DNA of 64,000 bases. Origin: Burkholderia humptydooensis. GTDB lineage: Bacteria > Pseudomonadota > Gammaproteobacteria > Burkholderiales > Burkholderiaceae. The translations under genes and the position numbers were made by a program. The DNA lies in assembly GCF_001513745.1 (NCBI RefSeq), contig NZ_CP013380.1:1426001-1490000 (forward strand), in the 5' to 3' direction. Below the pieces are notes generated by a model. It was given only the letters and a program-made list of their open reading frames with translations. It did no database searches and was not told the origin of the DNA. Positions 43,900-52,227 of the stretch are shown here, one piece after another (the first letter of the stretch is position 1; every line of letters begins with the position of its first letter).

Positions 43900-45057
43900 T
43901 TGGACAAGCCGACGCCTTCCTTCGATCCGTCTCCGCCGCCTTCGGGTGACGCGGCGCCCCTCGCGCGCAAGATCATCCATTGCGACTGCGACTGCTTCTA
44001 CGCATCGGTCGAGATGCGCGACGATCCGTCGCTGCGCGGCCGTCCGCTCGCGGTCGGCGGCCGCCCCGACCAGCGCGGCGTGATCGCGACCTGCAACTAC
44101 GACGCGCGCCGTTACGGCGTGCATTCGGCGATGTCGTCGGCGCTCGCGATGCGCAAGTGTCCGGATCTGCTGATCCTGCCGCCCGCGATGGACAAGTACC
44201 GCGCGGCGTCGCGGCTCATCATGGCGATTTATCGCGATTACACGCCCGACGTCGAGCCGCTGTCGCTCGACGAGGCGTATCTCGACGTGAGCCGCGCGAC
44301 GCGTTGCCAGGGCAGCGGCACGCTGATCGCGCGCGAGATTCGCGAGCGCGTGCGCGACACGGTCGGCGTCACGGTGTCGGCGGGCGTCGCGCCGAACAAG
44401 TTCATCGCGAAGATCGCATCCGACTGGAACAAGCCAGACGGCCTGTTCGTCGTGCGGCCGCACGAAGTCGACGCGTTCGTCGCCGCGCTGCCCGTGCGCA
44501 AGCTGCACGGCGTCGGCCAGGTGACGGCGGTGCGCCTCGACAAGCTCGGCATTCGCACCTGCGCGCAATTGCGCGGCTGGTCGCTGTTCGATCTGCATCG
44601 CGAATTCGGCGCGTTCGGCCGACGGCTTTACGAACTCGCGCGCGGCATCGACGAGCGGCCGGTGCGCGCGGACCAGGAGCGCAAGTCGGTGAGCGTCGAG
44701 ACGACCTACGTGCAGGACCTCGCGACGCTCGACGAATGCGCGGCCGAGATCCGTCGATTGACCGGGCTGCTCGATGCGCGGATCGAGCGGGCGGGGGCCG
44801 CGCGCTCGATCAGGAAGCTGTACGTGAAGATCCGCTTCGCGGATTTTCAGCGCACGACAGTCGAATGCGTCGCCGACGCGACCGACGCCGAGACCGCGGT
44901 CGCGCTGCTCGCGAAAGGGCTCGCGCGCCGCAAGCAGGCGGTGCGGCTGTTGGGCGTCGGCGTGCGGATCGACGAGGACACGGCCGAGCGGCACGGACAG
45001 ATCGCGCTCTTCGACGACGACGTGAGCGACGGCGACGACGCGTCGCCCGGCGCGTGA
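43900..45057 (+). CDS. dinB: DNA polymerase IV (DinB, Y-family)
   Basis: Error-prone translesion polymerase induced in the SOS response. The protein has the Y-family palm with IIHCDCDCFYASVEM, where an acidic metal ligand sits just inside the N-terminus, LSLDEAYLDVS (catalytic Asp-Glu pair), the SAGVAPNKFIAKIASDWNKP segment, HhH thumb (KLHGVGQVTAVRLDKLG) and a little-finger domain. Total about 385 aa. The in-frame GTG at 43876 lies inside the LexA box and before the predicted transcription start, so it cannot be used from this promoter. The next in-frame start is TTG at 43900, giving a nearly leaderless mRNA. Confidence 0.9.
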   Translation: MDKPTPSFDPSPPPSGDAAPLARKIIHCDCDCFYASVEMRDDPSLRGRPLAVGGRPDQRGVIATCNYDARRYGVHSAMSSALAMRKCPDLLILPPAMDKYRAASRLIMAIYRDYTPDVEPLSLDEAYLDVSRATRCQGSGTLIAREIRERVRDTVGVTVSAGVAPNKFIAKIASDWNKPDGLFVVRPHEVDAFVAALPVRKLHGVGQVTAVRLDKLGIRTCAQLRGWSLFDLHREFGAFGRRLYELARGIDERPVRADQERKSVSVETTYVQDLATLDECAAEIRRLTGLLDARIERAGAARSIRKLYVKIRFADFQRTTVECVADATDAETAVALLAKGLARRKQAVRLLGVGVRIDEDTAERHGQIALFDDDVSDGDDASPGA

Positions 45058-45095
45058 GCGAACGCGCGGCGCGGCTCGCTGCTTCGACGGGGCGA

Positions 45096-45130
45096 TAAAA
45101 AAACGGCAACCCGTCGGTACGGGCTGCCGT
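45096..45130 (-). terminator. Terminator downstream of prlC
   Basis: ACGGCAACCCGT (45103-45114) pairs with ACGGGCTGCCGT (45119-45130) with one wobble position. On the minus strand it is followed by a run of seven T (plus A-run 45097-45103), terminating prlC. It lies tail to tail with dinB. Confidence 0.82.
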
Positions 45131-45186
45131 TCGTCGATATTGCGGATCGGCCGCGCGCCCGACCCGGGCGCGCGATGCCGAACGCG

Positions 45187-47289
45187 TCACGCGCGCGGCT
45201 GCGCGGCGTCGGCCATCCCGCTGTGGCGCAGCAGCGCGTCGATGTTCGGCTCGCGGCCGCGGAACGCCTTGAACGAGTCCATCGCCGGGCGGCTGCCGCC
45301 GACTTCGAGAATCTCGCGCCGATAGCGCGCGCCCGTCGTCGCATCGAGCACGCTGCCCGCCGATCCGGCCGCTTCCTCGAACGCCGCATAGGCGTCGGCG
45401 GACAGCACTTCGGCCCACTTGTAGCTGTAGTAGCCGGCCGCATAGCCGCCCGCGAAGATGTGGCTGAACGTGTTCGGCCAGCGCGAGAACGGCGCTTGCG
45501 GAATCACGTGGAAGCGCTCGTTGATCTCGCGCGCGAAGTCGTTGACGCTCGTCTTGCTGGACGCCGGATCGAAGTCGACGTGCAGCAGCATGTCGAACAT
45601 CGAGAACACGATCTGGCGCAGCGTGCCGAGGCCGCTCTGGAAATTCTTCGCGGCGAGCATCTTGTCGAAGAGCCCGCGCGGCAGCGCGTCGCCCGTGTCG
45701 ACGTGCGACGACATCGACTTCAGCACGTCCCACTCCCAACAGAAGTTCTCCATGAACTGCGACGGCAGCTCGACCGCGTCCCATTCGACGCCGTTGATGC
45801 CGGACACGCCGATCTCGTCGACGCGCGTGAGCATGTGATGCAGCCCGTGGCCGAACTCGTGAAACAGCGTGATCACCTCGTCGTGCGTGAAGCACGCGGG
45901 CTTGCCGCCGATCGGCGCGGAGAAGTTGCAGGTCAGGTACGCGACGGGCGTCTGCACGCGGCCGTCGCCGCGCTTCGCGCGCGAGCGCGCGTCGTCCATC
46001 CACGCGCCGCCGCGCTTGCCTTCGCGTGCGTACAGGTCGAGATAGAACTGCGCGACGAGCGAGCCGTCGCGGTTCTCGACGCGGAAGAAGCGCACGTCCT
46101 CGTGCCAGACGGGCGCGTCGTCGCGCGCGATCCGCACGCCGAACAGCGTCTCGGCGACCGTGAAGAGGCCCTTCAGCACCGCGGGCTCGGGGAAGTACTG
46201 CTTCACCTCGTTCTCGGAGAACGCGTAGCGCCGCTCGCGCAGCTTCTCGGCCGCGTACGCGACGTCCCACGGCTCGAGCGCAGCGAGGCCGAGCTCGCCC
46301 GACGCGAACGCGCGCAGCTCGTCCCAGTCCTTCTCCGCGAACGGGCGCGCGCGCTTCGCGAGATCCTCGAGGAACGCGATCACCTGCTGCGGCGATTCCG
46401 CCATCTTCGGCGCGAGCGACACTTCGGCGAAGTCGTGATAGCCGAGCATCGTCGCCTCTTCGCGGCGCAGCGAGAGTTGATCCGCGACGATCGTCGTGTT
46501 GTCCCAGTCGGCCTTGCCGTCGCCGTACTGCGGGCCGAGCTCGGATGCGCGCGTCACGTAGGCGCGGTACATCGCCTCGCGCATCGCGCGGTTCTGCGCG
46601 TATTGCAGCACCGGGAAATACGACGGGAAGTGCAGCGTGAACTTCCAGCCGGCCTTGTCTTCCTTTTGCGCGGCCTCGCGCGCGGCCGCGATCGCATCGT
46701 CGGGCAGGCCGGCCAGCTCGTCCTCGCTCTGCGCGTAGTACGCGTAGCCGTTCGTCGCGTCGAGCACGTGATCGGAGAATGATTTCGACAGCGCCGCCTG
46801 TTGCTCCTGCAACTCGGTGAAGCGCGGCTTGCGCTCCTCGGGCAGCTCGGCGCCCGACAGGCGGAAGTCGCGCAGCGCGTTGTCGAGGATTTTCTTGCGC
46901 TCGGCGGACAGCGTCGCGTATTCGGCGCTCGCGGCGATCGCCTTGTACTTCTCGTAGAGCGCGAGATTCTGGCCGACGCTCGACCAGAACTCGGTCACGC
47001 GCGGCAGGTTCTCGCCGTAGACGGCGCGCAGCTCGGGCGTGTCGGCGACCGCGTTCAGGTGGCCGACGACGCCCCATGCGCGGCCGAGCGGCTCGGTCGC
47101 ATGCTCGATGGTCTCGACGACGGCGGCCCAGGTCGCGGGCGTCTCGGGCCGCGCGGCTTGCTCGACGGCGTCGTTTGCATTCGCGAGCAGCGTGTCGAGC
47201 GCGGGCGTCACGTGCTCGGGGCGAATTTCGCCGAAGCGGGGCAGGCCTGAGAAATCGAGAAGAGGGTTGGCGTTTGCGCTGACGGACAT
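45187..47289 (-). CDS. prlC: Oligopeptidase A (M3 metallopeptidase, PrlC/OpdA)
   Basis: Cytosolic zinc endopeptidase degrading oligopeptides, including cleaved signal peptides. The 700-aa protein is a typical M3A thimet-type peptidase (E. coli PrlC is 680 aa): zinc motif HEFGH with His477, Glu478 and His481, and the downstream ligand Glu in GINGVEWDAVELPSQF. The N-terminus NPLLDFSGLPRFGEIRPEHV matches the family and supports the start at 47289. A good sigma-70 promoter lies upstream at 47366-47394 on the minus strand. Confidence 0.95.
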   Translation of the reverse strand: MSVSANANPLLDFSGLPRFGEIRPEHVTPALDTLLANANDAVEQAARPETPATWAAVVETIEHATEPLGRAWGVVGHLNAVADTPELRAVYGENLPRVTEFWSSVGQNLALYEKYKAIAASAEYATLSAERKKILDNALRDFRLSGAELPEERKPRFTELQEQQAALSKSFSDHVLDATNGYAYYAQSEDELAGLPDDAIAAAREAAQKEDKAGWKFTLHFPSYFPVLQYAQNRAMREAMYRAYVTRASELGPQYGDGKADWDNTTIVADQLSLRREEATMLGYHDFAEVSLAPKMAESPQQVIAFLEDLAKRARPFAEKDWDELRAFASGELGLAALEPWDVAYAAEKLRERRYAFSENEVKQYFPEPAVLKGLFTVAETLFGVRIARDDAPVWHEDVRFFRVENRDGSLVAQFYLDLYAREGKRGGAWMDDARSRAKRGDGRVQTPVAYLTCNFSAPIGGKPACFTHDEVITLFHEFGHGLHHMLTRVDEIGVSGINGVEWDAVELPSQFMENFCWEWDVLKSMSSHVDTGDALPRGLFDKMLAAKNFQSGLGTLRQIVFSMFDMLLHVDFDPASSKTSVNDFAREINERFHVIPQAPFSRWPNTFSHIFAGGYAAGYYSYKWAEVLSADAYAAFEEAAGSAGSVLDATTGARYRREILEVGGSRPAMDSFKAFRGREPNIDALLRHSGMADAAQPRA

Positions 47290-47365
47290 AGTGCTCCCTG
47301 GCGGTTTCGGTTTCGGGTTGGGGGAAGACGGCGGCGCACGGCGCCGGCCGTCGCGTCATGTCGAC

Positions 47366-47394
47366 ATTATTGGGGCGCATCGCGCGCTTTCCAA
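47366..47394 (-). promoter_or_regulatory. Predicted sigma-70 promoter of prlC
   Basis: Read on the minus strand: TTGGAA (47394-47389), 17-bp spacer, AATAAT (47371-47366). Initiation near 47359, leader about 70 nt. Confidence 0.6.
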
Positions 47395-47457
47395 TCGTTA
47401 GTTTCCAACGAAGCGATTGGGGCGGGAACGCGGGGCGGCGATGGCGGCCCGCTGCGC

Positions 47458-47475
47458 GCATACGCAGGCGTATGC
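47458..47475. repeat. 8-bp inverted repeat with a 2-bp centre upstream of the prlC promoter
   Basis: GCATACGC-AG-GCGTATGC, about 64 bp upstream of the prlC -35. An operator is possible, but nothing else supports one. Confidence 0.35.
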
Positions 47476-47645
47476 ATGCGGCGGGCGATAGGGGAGGGCG
47501 GGGAGGGCGTTTCCGGACCGTGAGCGTCCGGTTTTCCGCACGACGCTGCGAGGAGGCGCGCGGCAGCATGGCGGCCGACGCGGGCGGCCATCGCCTCCCG
47601 GAGCCGGCCGGCTCGCCGCCGCCGCAAGCGTTGGCGAACCCGCCG

Positions 47646-48503
47646 TCAGGCTGCGGCCGCGGCGCGCTCGGCGGCTTCGATCGTGTTGATGAGCAGCATC
47701 GTGATTGTCATCGGGCCGACACCGCCGGGCACGGGCGTGATGTGGCCCGCGACCTGCGAGACGCCTGCGAAGTCGACGTCGCCGCACAGCTTGCCTTCGT
47801 CGTTGCGGTTCATCCCGACGTCGATCACGGTCGCGCCCGGCTTCACCATGTCGGCCGTCAGCACGTTGCGCTTGCCGACCGCCGCGACGACGATGTCGGC
47901 TTGGCGCGTGTGCGCGGCGAGCTCGCGCGTCTTGCTGTGGCAGATCGTGACGGTCGCGCCCGCTTCGAGGAGCAGCAGCGCCATCGGCTTGCCGACGATG
48001 TTCGAGCGGCCGATCACGACCGCGTTCGCGCCCTGCAGCGGGATCTTGTATGCGTCGAACATCTTCATCACGCCGTACGGCGTGCACGGGCGAAAGAGCG
48101 GCTTGCCCGTCAGCAACGCGCCGGCGTTCGCGACGTGAAAGCCGTCGACGTCCTTCTCCGGCGCGATCGCCTCGATCACCTTGTGGCTGTCGATGTGCGC
48201 GGGCAGCGGCAACTGCACGAGGATGCCGTGGATTTTCGGATCGCGGTTCAGTTCGTCGATGCGCGCGAGCAGCTCGGGCTCGGAGAGCGTCGCCGGATAG
48301 CGGTCCTTCAGCGAGAAGAAGCCGTTGTCCTCGCACGCCTTGATCTTGTTGCGCACGTAGACTTCGCTCGCCGGGTTGTCGCCGACGAGGATCACCGCGA
48401 GGCCCGGGCGGTGGCCGCGCGCGGCTAGCGCGGCGGCGCGCTCGGCTGCTTGCGCGCGCAGGGTCTTCGAAAGGGCGTTGCCGTCGATCAGGGTGGCTGT
48501 CAT
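47646..48503 (-). CDS. folD: Methylenetetrahydrofolate dehydrogenase / cyclohydrolase FolD
   Basis: Bifunctional cytosolic enzyme interconverting 5,10-methylene- and 10-formyl-tetrahydrofolate with NADP. The 285-aa length is exactly typical. Signatures: [19 protein letters not shown] (catalytic Lys and Tyr), GILVQLPLP, the NADP-binding [15 protein letters not shown] and [16 protein letters not shown]. The start at 48503 gives [13 protein letters not shown]; the longer frame adds an Arg/Pro-rich leader without family support. A TATAAT on the minus strand (48581-48576) is a likely -10. Confidence 0.97.
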   Translation of the reverse strand: MTATLIDGNALSKTLRAQAAERAAALAARGHRPGLAVILVGDNPASEVYVRNKIKACEDNGFFSLKDRYPATLSEPELLARIDELNRDPKIHGILVQLPLPAHIDSHKVIEAIAPEKDVDGFHVANAGALLTGKPLFRPCTPYGVMKMFDAYKIPLQGANAVVIGRSNIVGKPMALLLLEAGATVTICHSKTRELAAHTRQADIVVAAVGKRNVLTADMVKPGATVIDVGMNRNDEGKLCGDVDFAGVSQVAGHITPVPGGVGPMTITMLLINTIEAAERAAAAA

Positions 48504-48575
48504 GGTGGGAATTCGCTTGGGCGAGGTTGGATATGCGGGCGTGCGGCGCCGGGTTGCGCTGCAGCGAAGCATCGA

Positions 48576-48581
48576 ATTATA
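48576..48581 (-). promoter_or_regulatory. Probable -10 of folD
   Basis: TATAAT on the minus strand, 73 bp from the folD start; the -35 is weak. The rest of the 306-bp folD-fixJ spacer (48504-48809) shows only the terminator candidate at 48753-48785. Confidence 0.5.
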
Positions 48582-48752
48582 CCGCCCGCCTGTCGTCAGC
48601 CGACACCGACCAGGTCGATTCGCGCCATGCGCCGCGTGAGGCGCGGGAGAAAAACGGGGACGGCATGTGCCGGAGAGCGGGGATGCGCGCGGGCATGCAG
48701 GCGGACGACGGGACGGCGGGAACCGGAAACATCGCGCGCGCCGTCGCGCCGC

Positions 48753-48785
48753 AAAAAGAGCCGCTCGCCCGGCGCGCACCGGGCG
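48753..48785 (-). terminator. Possible terminator after the FixJ-like gene
   Basis: CGCCCGG (48766-48772) and CCGGGCG (48779-48785) form a 7-bp stem with a 6-nt loop. A T5 run on the minus strand (48757-48753) lies about 8 nt past the stem, so termination may be inefficient. Confidence 0.4.
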
Positions 48786-48809
48786 GGAGAGGGGGCGTGG
48801 CGCCGCGCG

Positions 48810-49448
48810 TTACGCCTGTTTCTTCGACAGCGCGAGCCGCAGCAGATCGGCGACCGTGTTGACGTTGAGCTTTTCCATGATGTTCGCGCGGTGCGCCTCG
48901 ACCGTCTTGATGCTGATTCCGAGGTCGTCGGCGATCTGCTTGTTCAGGCGGCCGGCGATGATCCGCTCGAGCACCTGCTGCTCGCGAGCCGTCAGCTTCG
49001 ACAGGCGCTCGCTCGCCGCGCGCTGCTCCTGGACGCTCTTGCTCTCGCTGCGCGCCTTGTCGAGCATCCGCTCGACGAGCTTGCGCAGCTCGGCTTCGTC
49101 GAACGGCTTCTCGATGAAGTCCATCGCGCCTTTCTTCATCGTCGACACGGCCATCGGCACGTCGCCGTGGCCCGTCACGAAGATGATGGGGAGCGCCGCG
49201 TTCTCGGCGATCAGGCGCTCCTGCAGCTCGAGGCCGCTCATCCCGGACATCCGCACGTCGAGGATCAGGCACGCGATCTGTCCCGCCTGCTGCGCGGGCT
49301 GGTAGGCGTCGAGGAACTGCTCGGCGCTCGAGAAGCATTGCACGCGATAGCCGTTTGCCTCCAGCAGCCAGCGCAGCGAGTCGCGCACGGCCTCGTCGTC
49401 GTCGACGACAAAGACGGTTTCCTGAGAGGTGGTGACAGGGCTATTCAT
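48810..49448 (-). CDS. FixJ/NarL-type response regulator
   Basis: A 212-aa response regulator: receiver domain with Asp64 (CLILDVRMSGMSG) and acidic pocket VVDDDEAV, then a LuxR-type HTH (LTAREQQVLERIIAG ... KQIADDLGISIKTVEAHRANI). It overlaps the upstream sensor kinase by 4 bp (49445-49448), so the two form a translationally coupled pair resembling FixLJ/TtrRS-type systems. Its regulon is unknown; the aceE gene beyond the kinase is one nearby candidate. Confidence 0.93.
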   Translation of the reverse strand: MNSPVTTSQETVFVVDDDEAVRDSLRWLLEANGYRVQCFSSAEQFLDAYQPAQQAGQIACLILDVRMSGMSGLELQERLIAENAALPIIFVTGHGDVPMAVSTMKKGAMDFIEKPFDEAELRKLVERMLDKARSESKSVQEQRAASERLSKLTAREQQVLERIIAGRLNKQIADDLGISIKTVEAHRANIMEKLNVNTVADLLRLALSKKQA

Positions 49449-51955
49449 ATCTCTCCCGTTACGGTTTGTGATGGCGATGTCTCGGATCCGCGACCGCGAT
49501 CCTCCGGTTCCCCAACGGGCAGGCTGCAGTGGAACGTCGCGCCCGACACGAAGCCGTCAGGCTCGACGTTGTTGACCACCCACAGACGCCCGCGATGCGA
49601 TTCGATGATCGAGCGGCAGATATTGAGCCCCATGCCCATCCCGTCCGACTTGGTGCTGTAGAACGGTTCGAACAGGCGTTCGGCCGTCGCCTCGTCGACG
49701 CCCGGACCCTGGTCGATCACGCGGATGTCGACGAAACCTGCTTCGAGGTCGGCGACGACGCGGATCACGCCGTTCTCCGCCTGCGGCCGCGCCTCCTGCA
49801 TCGCCTCGGCCGCGTTCTTCATCAGGTTCACGAGCACCTGCTCGATCAACACGGGGTCGACATAAATAATAGGCATTCTTGCGCGGATTTCGGTGACGAT
49901 CCGAATCCGGCGCTTTCTCGCCTCGATTTCGGCGAGCCCGACCGCGTCGGCGACGATGTCGGCGACGCGCGACGGCTGCCGCTTCGGCTCGCTGCGTTTC
50001 ACGAACTCGCGGATCCGCTTGACGATCATCCCGGCCCGCAGCGCCTGCTGCGCGGTCTTCTCGAGCGCGGGCGCGAGCGTCTCGGGCGACGCGCGGCCGC
50101 TCTTCACGAGCGCGAGCGTGCCGGAGCAATAGTTGTTGATCGCGGCGAGCGGCTGGTTCAGCTCGTGCGCGATCGACGACGCCATCTCGCCCATCGTCAT
50201 CAGCCGGCTCGTGAACTGCAGCTTCTCCTCCTGCTGGTGCGCGAGTTCCTGCGCCTTCTTGCGCGTCGTGATGTCGGTCGCGATCTGCATCTGCGCGAGG
50301 TGGCCGTCGACCCACTGGATGTACTGGCGGCGCACCTCGAACCACTTCTGAATGCTCTCGACGTACACCTCCTGCGCGTCCGCCGTGCTCTCGGTGAGCG
50401 CGGCGGCGGGCAGGCCGGCGTATGCGTCGACCAGGTCGATCGAGTCGGACGACGCCTGCGCGGTGTCGAAACCGCCGCCCGACAGCTCGAGATGGCCGTC
50501 CGGACGGATGCCGAACAGATGCCGGTAATAGCGGTTCGCGAACAGGAGCTCGGCCTCGTCCGCGGCGAGCACCGACACCGCGGCGTCGAGGCTTTCGAGC
50601 ACTGTCGTGAAGCGCTCGTGCGCGGCCGCGAGCTCTTCGCGCGCGCGCTTCGGCTCGGTGATGTCGGTCATCGACGACATCCAGCCCGTCTGCCGGCCGG
50701 CGCTGTCGATGAGCGGCGATACGTACAGGCGCGCGTGAAAGAGCGAGCCGTCCTTGCGGCGCACGCGCAGCTCGAAGCCGGAAGAAGGCGCCTTGCCGCG
50801 CAGCGTCATGTCGAGCTGGCGCTGCATTTCCGGGTATGCATCGCGAGGCCAGTACGGGAACGGCGCGGTCTTGCCGACGAGGTCGCTCTCGTCCCAGCCC
50901 GTCATCCGGCAGAACGCCGGGTTCACGTGCGTGATCCGGCCGTGCATGTCGAGCACGCGCATGCCGATCAGCACCGAATTTTCCATCGCGCGGCGGAAGA
51001 ACGCCTCCGCGTACAGCGCCTGCTGCGCCTCGAAGCGCTGCCGCGTGTGCTTCCACAGGCTCCAGAGGCTCCACAGCACGAAGCACGACAGGCCCGCGAC
51101 GAGCCACACGAGCGTGTTGTTGGTCAGGTTCGTCGTTTGCGGGTACGCGTAGACGCGCACCGTGAGGCCCTGGCCGGGCGGGTCGAGCGGCAGGTCGTAG
51201 TGCGCGTCGCGCGGCAGCCGCGGGCGCGACGACGTCGACGCGAGCTCGCGGTTGTTCGCGTCGGTGATCGAGATCTTGTATTTCGCGGACAGCTCGGGCG
51301 GGATGTCGTGCTTCAGGATCCCTTCGACCGAGAACACCGCGGCGATCGAGCCGAGGTACTCGCGGTCGCGGATCACGGGCGTTTGCAGCGTCAGGTAGCC
51401 GTTGCCGAAGTCGTCGTAGACGAGCGGCGAGTACGACTGCCGGCGCGTGCCGCGCGCCTCGGCGTACGCGCCGCGCACGACTTCGTCCATCTGCGCGTCG
51501 CCCGGCTTCGCGAGCCGCTGGCCGAGGACCGGCAATTGCATCGTCGGCCAGCGTTTCGTGCCGGGCGACGTGTACCAGTTCAGATAGAGGATCTCGGGAT
51601 GCGCCTGCATCACGTCGCCGACCGTCGCCTGGAACGCGTGCTCGTCGACGCGGCCCGCGGCGATGTCGCGCGAGAACGCCTGGAGCTGCTCCTGCGCGCT
51701 CGTCATCGACAGCCGGATCTGCTGCTGCGCCCACGCGACGTTGCGAAACAGCGTGTCTTCCTGCTGCTGCTCCTCGCGGCGGTTGAGGCTCCACAGAATG
51801 AGGCTCATCACGACGAGAAAGACCAGGATCGACAGCAGGGGGGTGAGCAGGTAAGAGTTGGACCACCACGGTCCGTGGTGCCAGCGGGACGGCTGCGACT
51901 CCGCCGGCGAGCCCGACGGTCGCGCCGAGCGAGCGAAAAGCCGATCGGTCAACAT
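49445..51955 (-). CDS. Membrane PAS-domain sensor histidine kinase (FixL/DctB-like)
   Basis: About 836 aa. TM1 at ~34-57, a ~220-residue extracytoplasmic sensor region, TM2 at ~280-301, two PAS/PAC domains (~320-435 and ~445-565), a HisKA box MGEMASSIAHELNQPLAAIN with His597, and an HATPase domain ending in GMGMGLNICRSI. The PAS domains show no obvious FixL haem signature, so the ligand is unknown, and the periplasmic region suggests a small-molecule signal. The start at 51955 is chosen over 51985; neither has a clear ribosome-binding site. It is divergent from aceE across ~270 bp. Confidence 0.9.
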   Translation of the reverse strand: MLTDRLFARSARPSGSPAESQPSRWHHGPWWSNSYLLTPLLSILVFLVVMSLILWSLNRREEQQQEDTLFRNVAWAQQQIRLSMTSAQEQLQAFSRDIAAGRVDEHAFQATVGDVMQAHPEILYLNWYTSPGTKRWPTMQLPVLGQRLAKPGDAQMDEVVRGAYAEARGTRRQSYSPLVYDDFGNGYLTLQTPVIRDREYLGSIAAVFSVEGILKHDIPPELSAKYKISITDANNRELASTSSRPRLPRDAHYDLPLDPPGQGLTVRVYAYPQTTNLTNNTLVWLVAGLSCFVLWSLWSLWKHTRQRFEAQQALYAEAFFRRAMENSVLIGMRVLDMHGRITHVNPAFCRMTGWDESDLVGKTAPFPYWPRDAYPEMQRQLDMTLRGKAPSSGFELRVRRKDGSLFHARLYVSPLIDSAGRQTGWMSSMTDITEPKRAREELAAAHERFTTVLESLDAAVSVLAADEAELLFANRYYRHLFGIRPDGHLELSGGGFDTAQASSDSIDLVDAYAGLPAAALTESTADAQEVYVESIQKWFEVRRQYIQWVDGHLAQMQIATDITTRKKAQELAHQQEEKLQFTSRLMTMGEMASSIAHELNQPLAAINNYCSGTLALVKSGRASPETLAPALEKTAQQALRAGMIVKRIREFVKRSEPKRQPSRVADIVADAVGLAEIEARKRRIRIVTEIRARMPIIYVDPVLIEQVLVNLMKNAAEAMQEARPQAENGVIRVVADLEAGFVDIRVIDQGPGVDEATAERLFEPFYSTKSDGMGMGLNICRSIIESHRGRLWVVNNVEPDGFVSGATFHCSLPVGEPEDRGRGSETSPSQTVTGEI

Positions 51956-52116
51956 GGCAGGATTGTAGCTCAGCGCGCCATGCACAAAAGGCGTACAAGA
52001 AAGATTGAACCGAAAGCGGAATTATCGATACATGTTGCGCGGCAAATGCCGGCCGGATGAGTGCGGCGCAGCAATATTTCACATTACAAGAAATGATCTC
52101 ATAATTCGAAAATTTT

Positions 52117-52147
52117 GTTGCGCGTTGCGTGCGACGCTCTTTACAAT
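52117..52147 (+). promoter_or_regulatory. Possible aceE promoter
   Basis: TACAAT (52142-52147) is a good -10; TTGCGC (52117-52122) with a 19-bp spacer is a poor -35. The segment 51990-52150 is A+T-rich, as expected of a divergent promoter region. Confidence 0.4.
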
Positions 52148-52227
52148 CCGCGGGAGCTTGTTGCAGCCGGCGGCACGCGTCGTCGCGCGAAGGCCATCTT
52201 CAATTCCAGGACACCCAGGAGACGAGA

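Larger units (their letters stand above)
47290..47645. other. Spacer between prlC and folD carrying the prlC promoter and a palindrome
   Basis: No gene is supported. It contains the prlC promoter (47366-47394) and an 18-bp dyad, GCATACGC-AG-GCGTATGC (47458-47475). The part nearer folD (47480-47645) is featureless GC-rich DNA. Confidence 0.5.
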
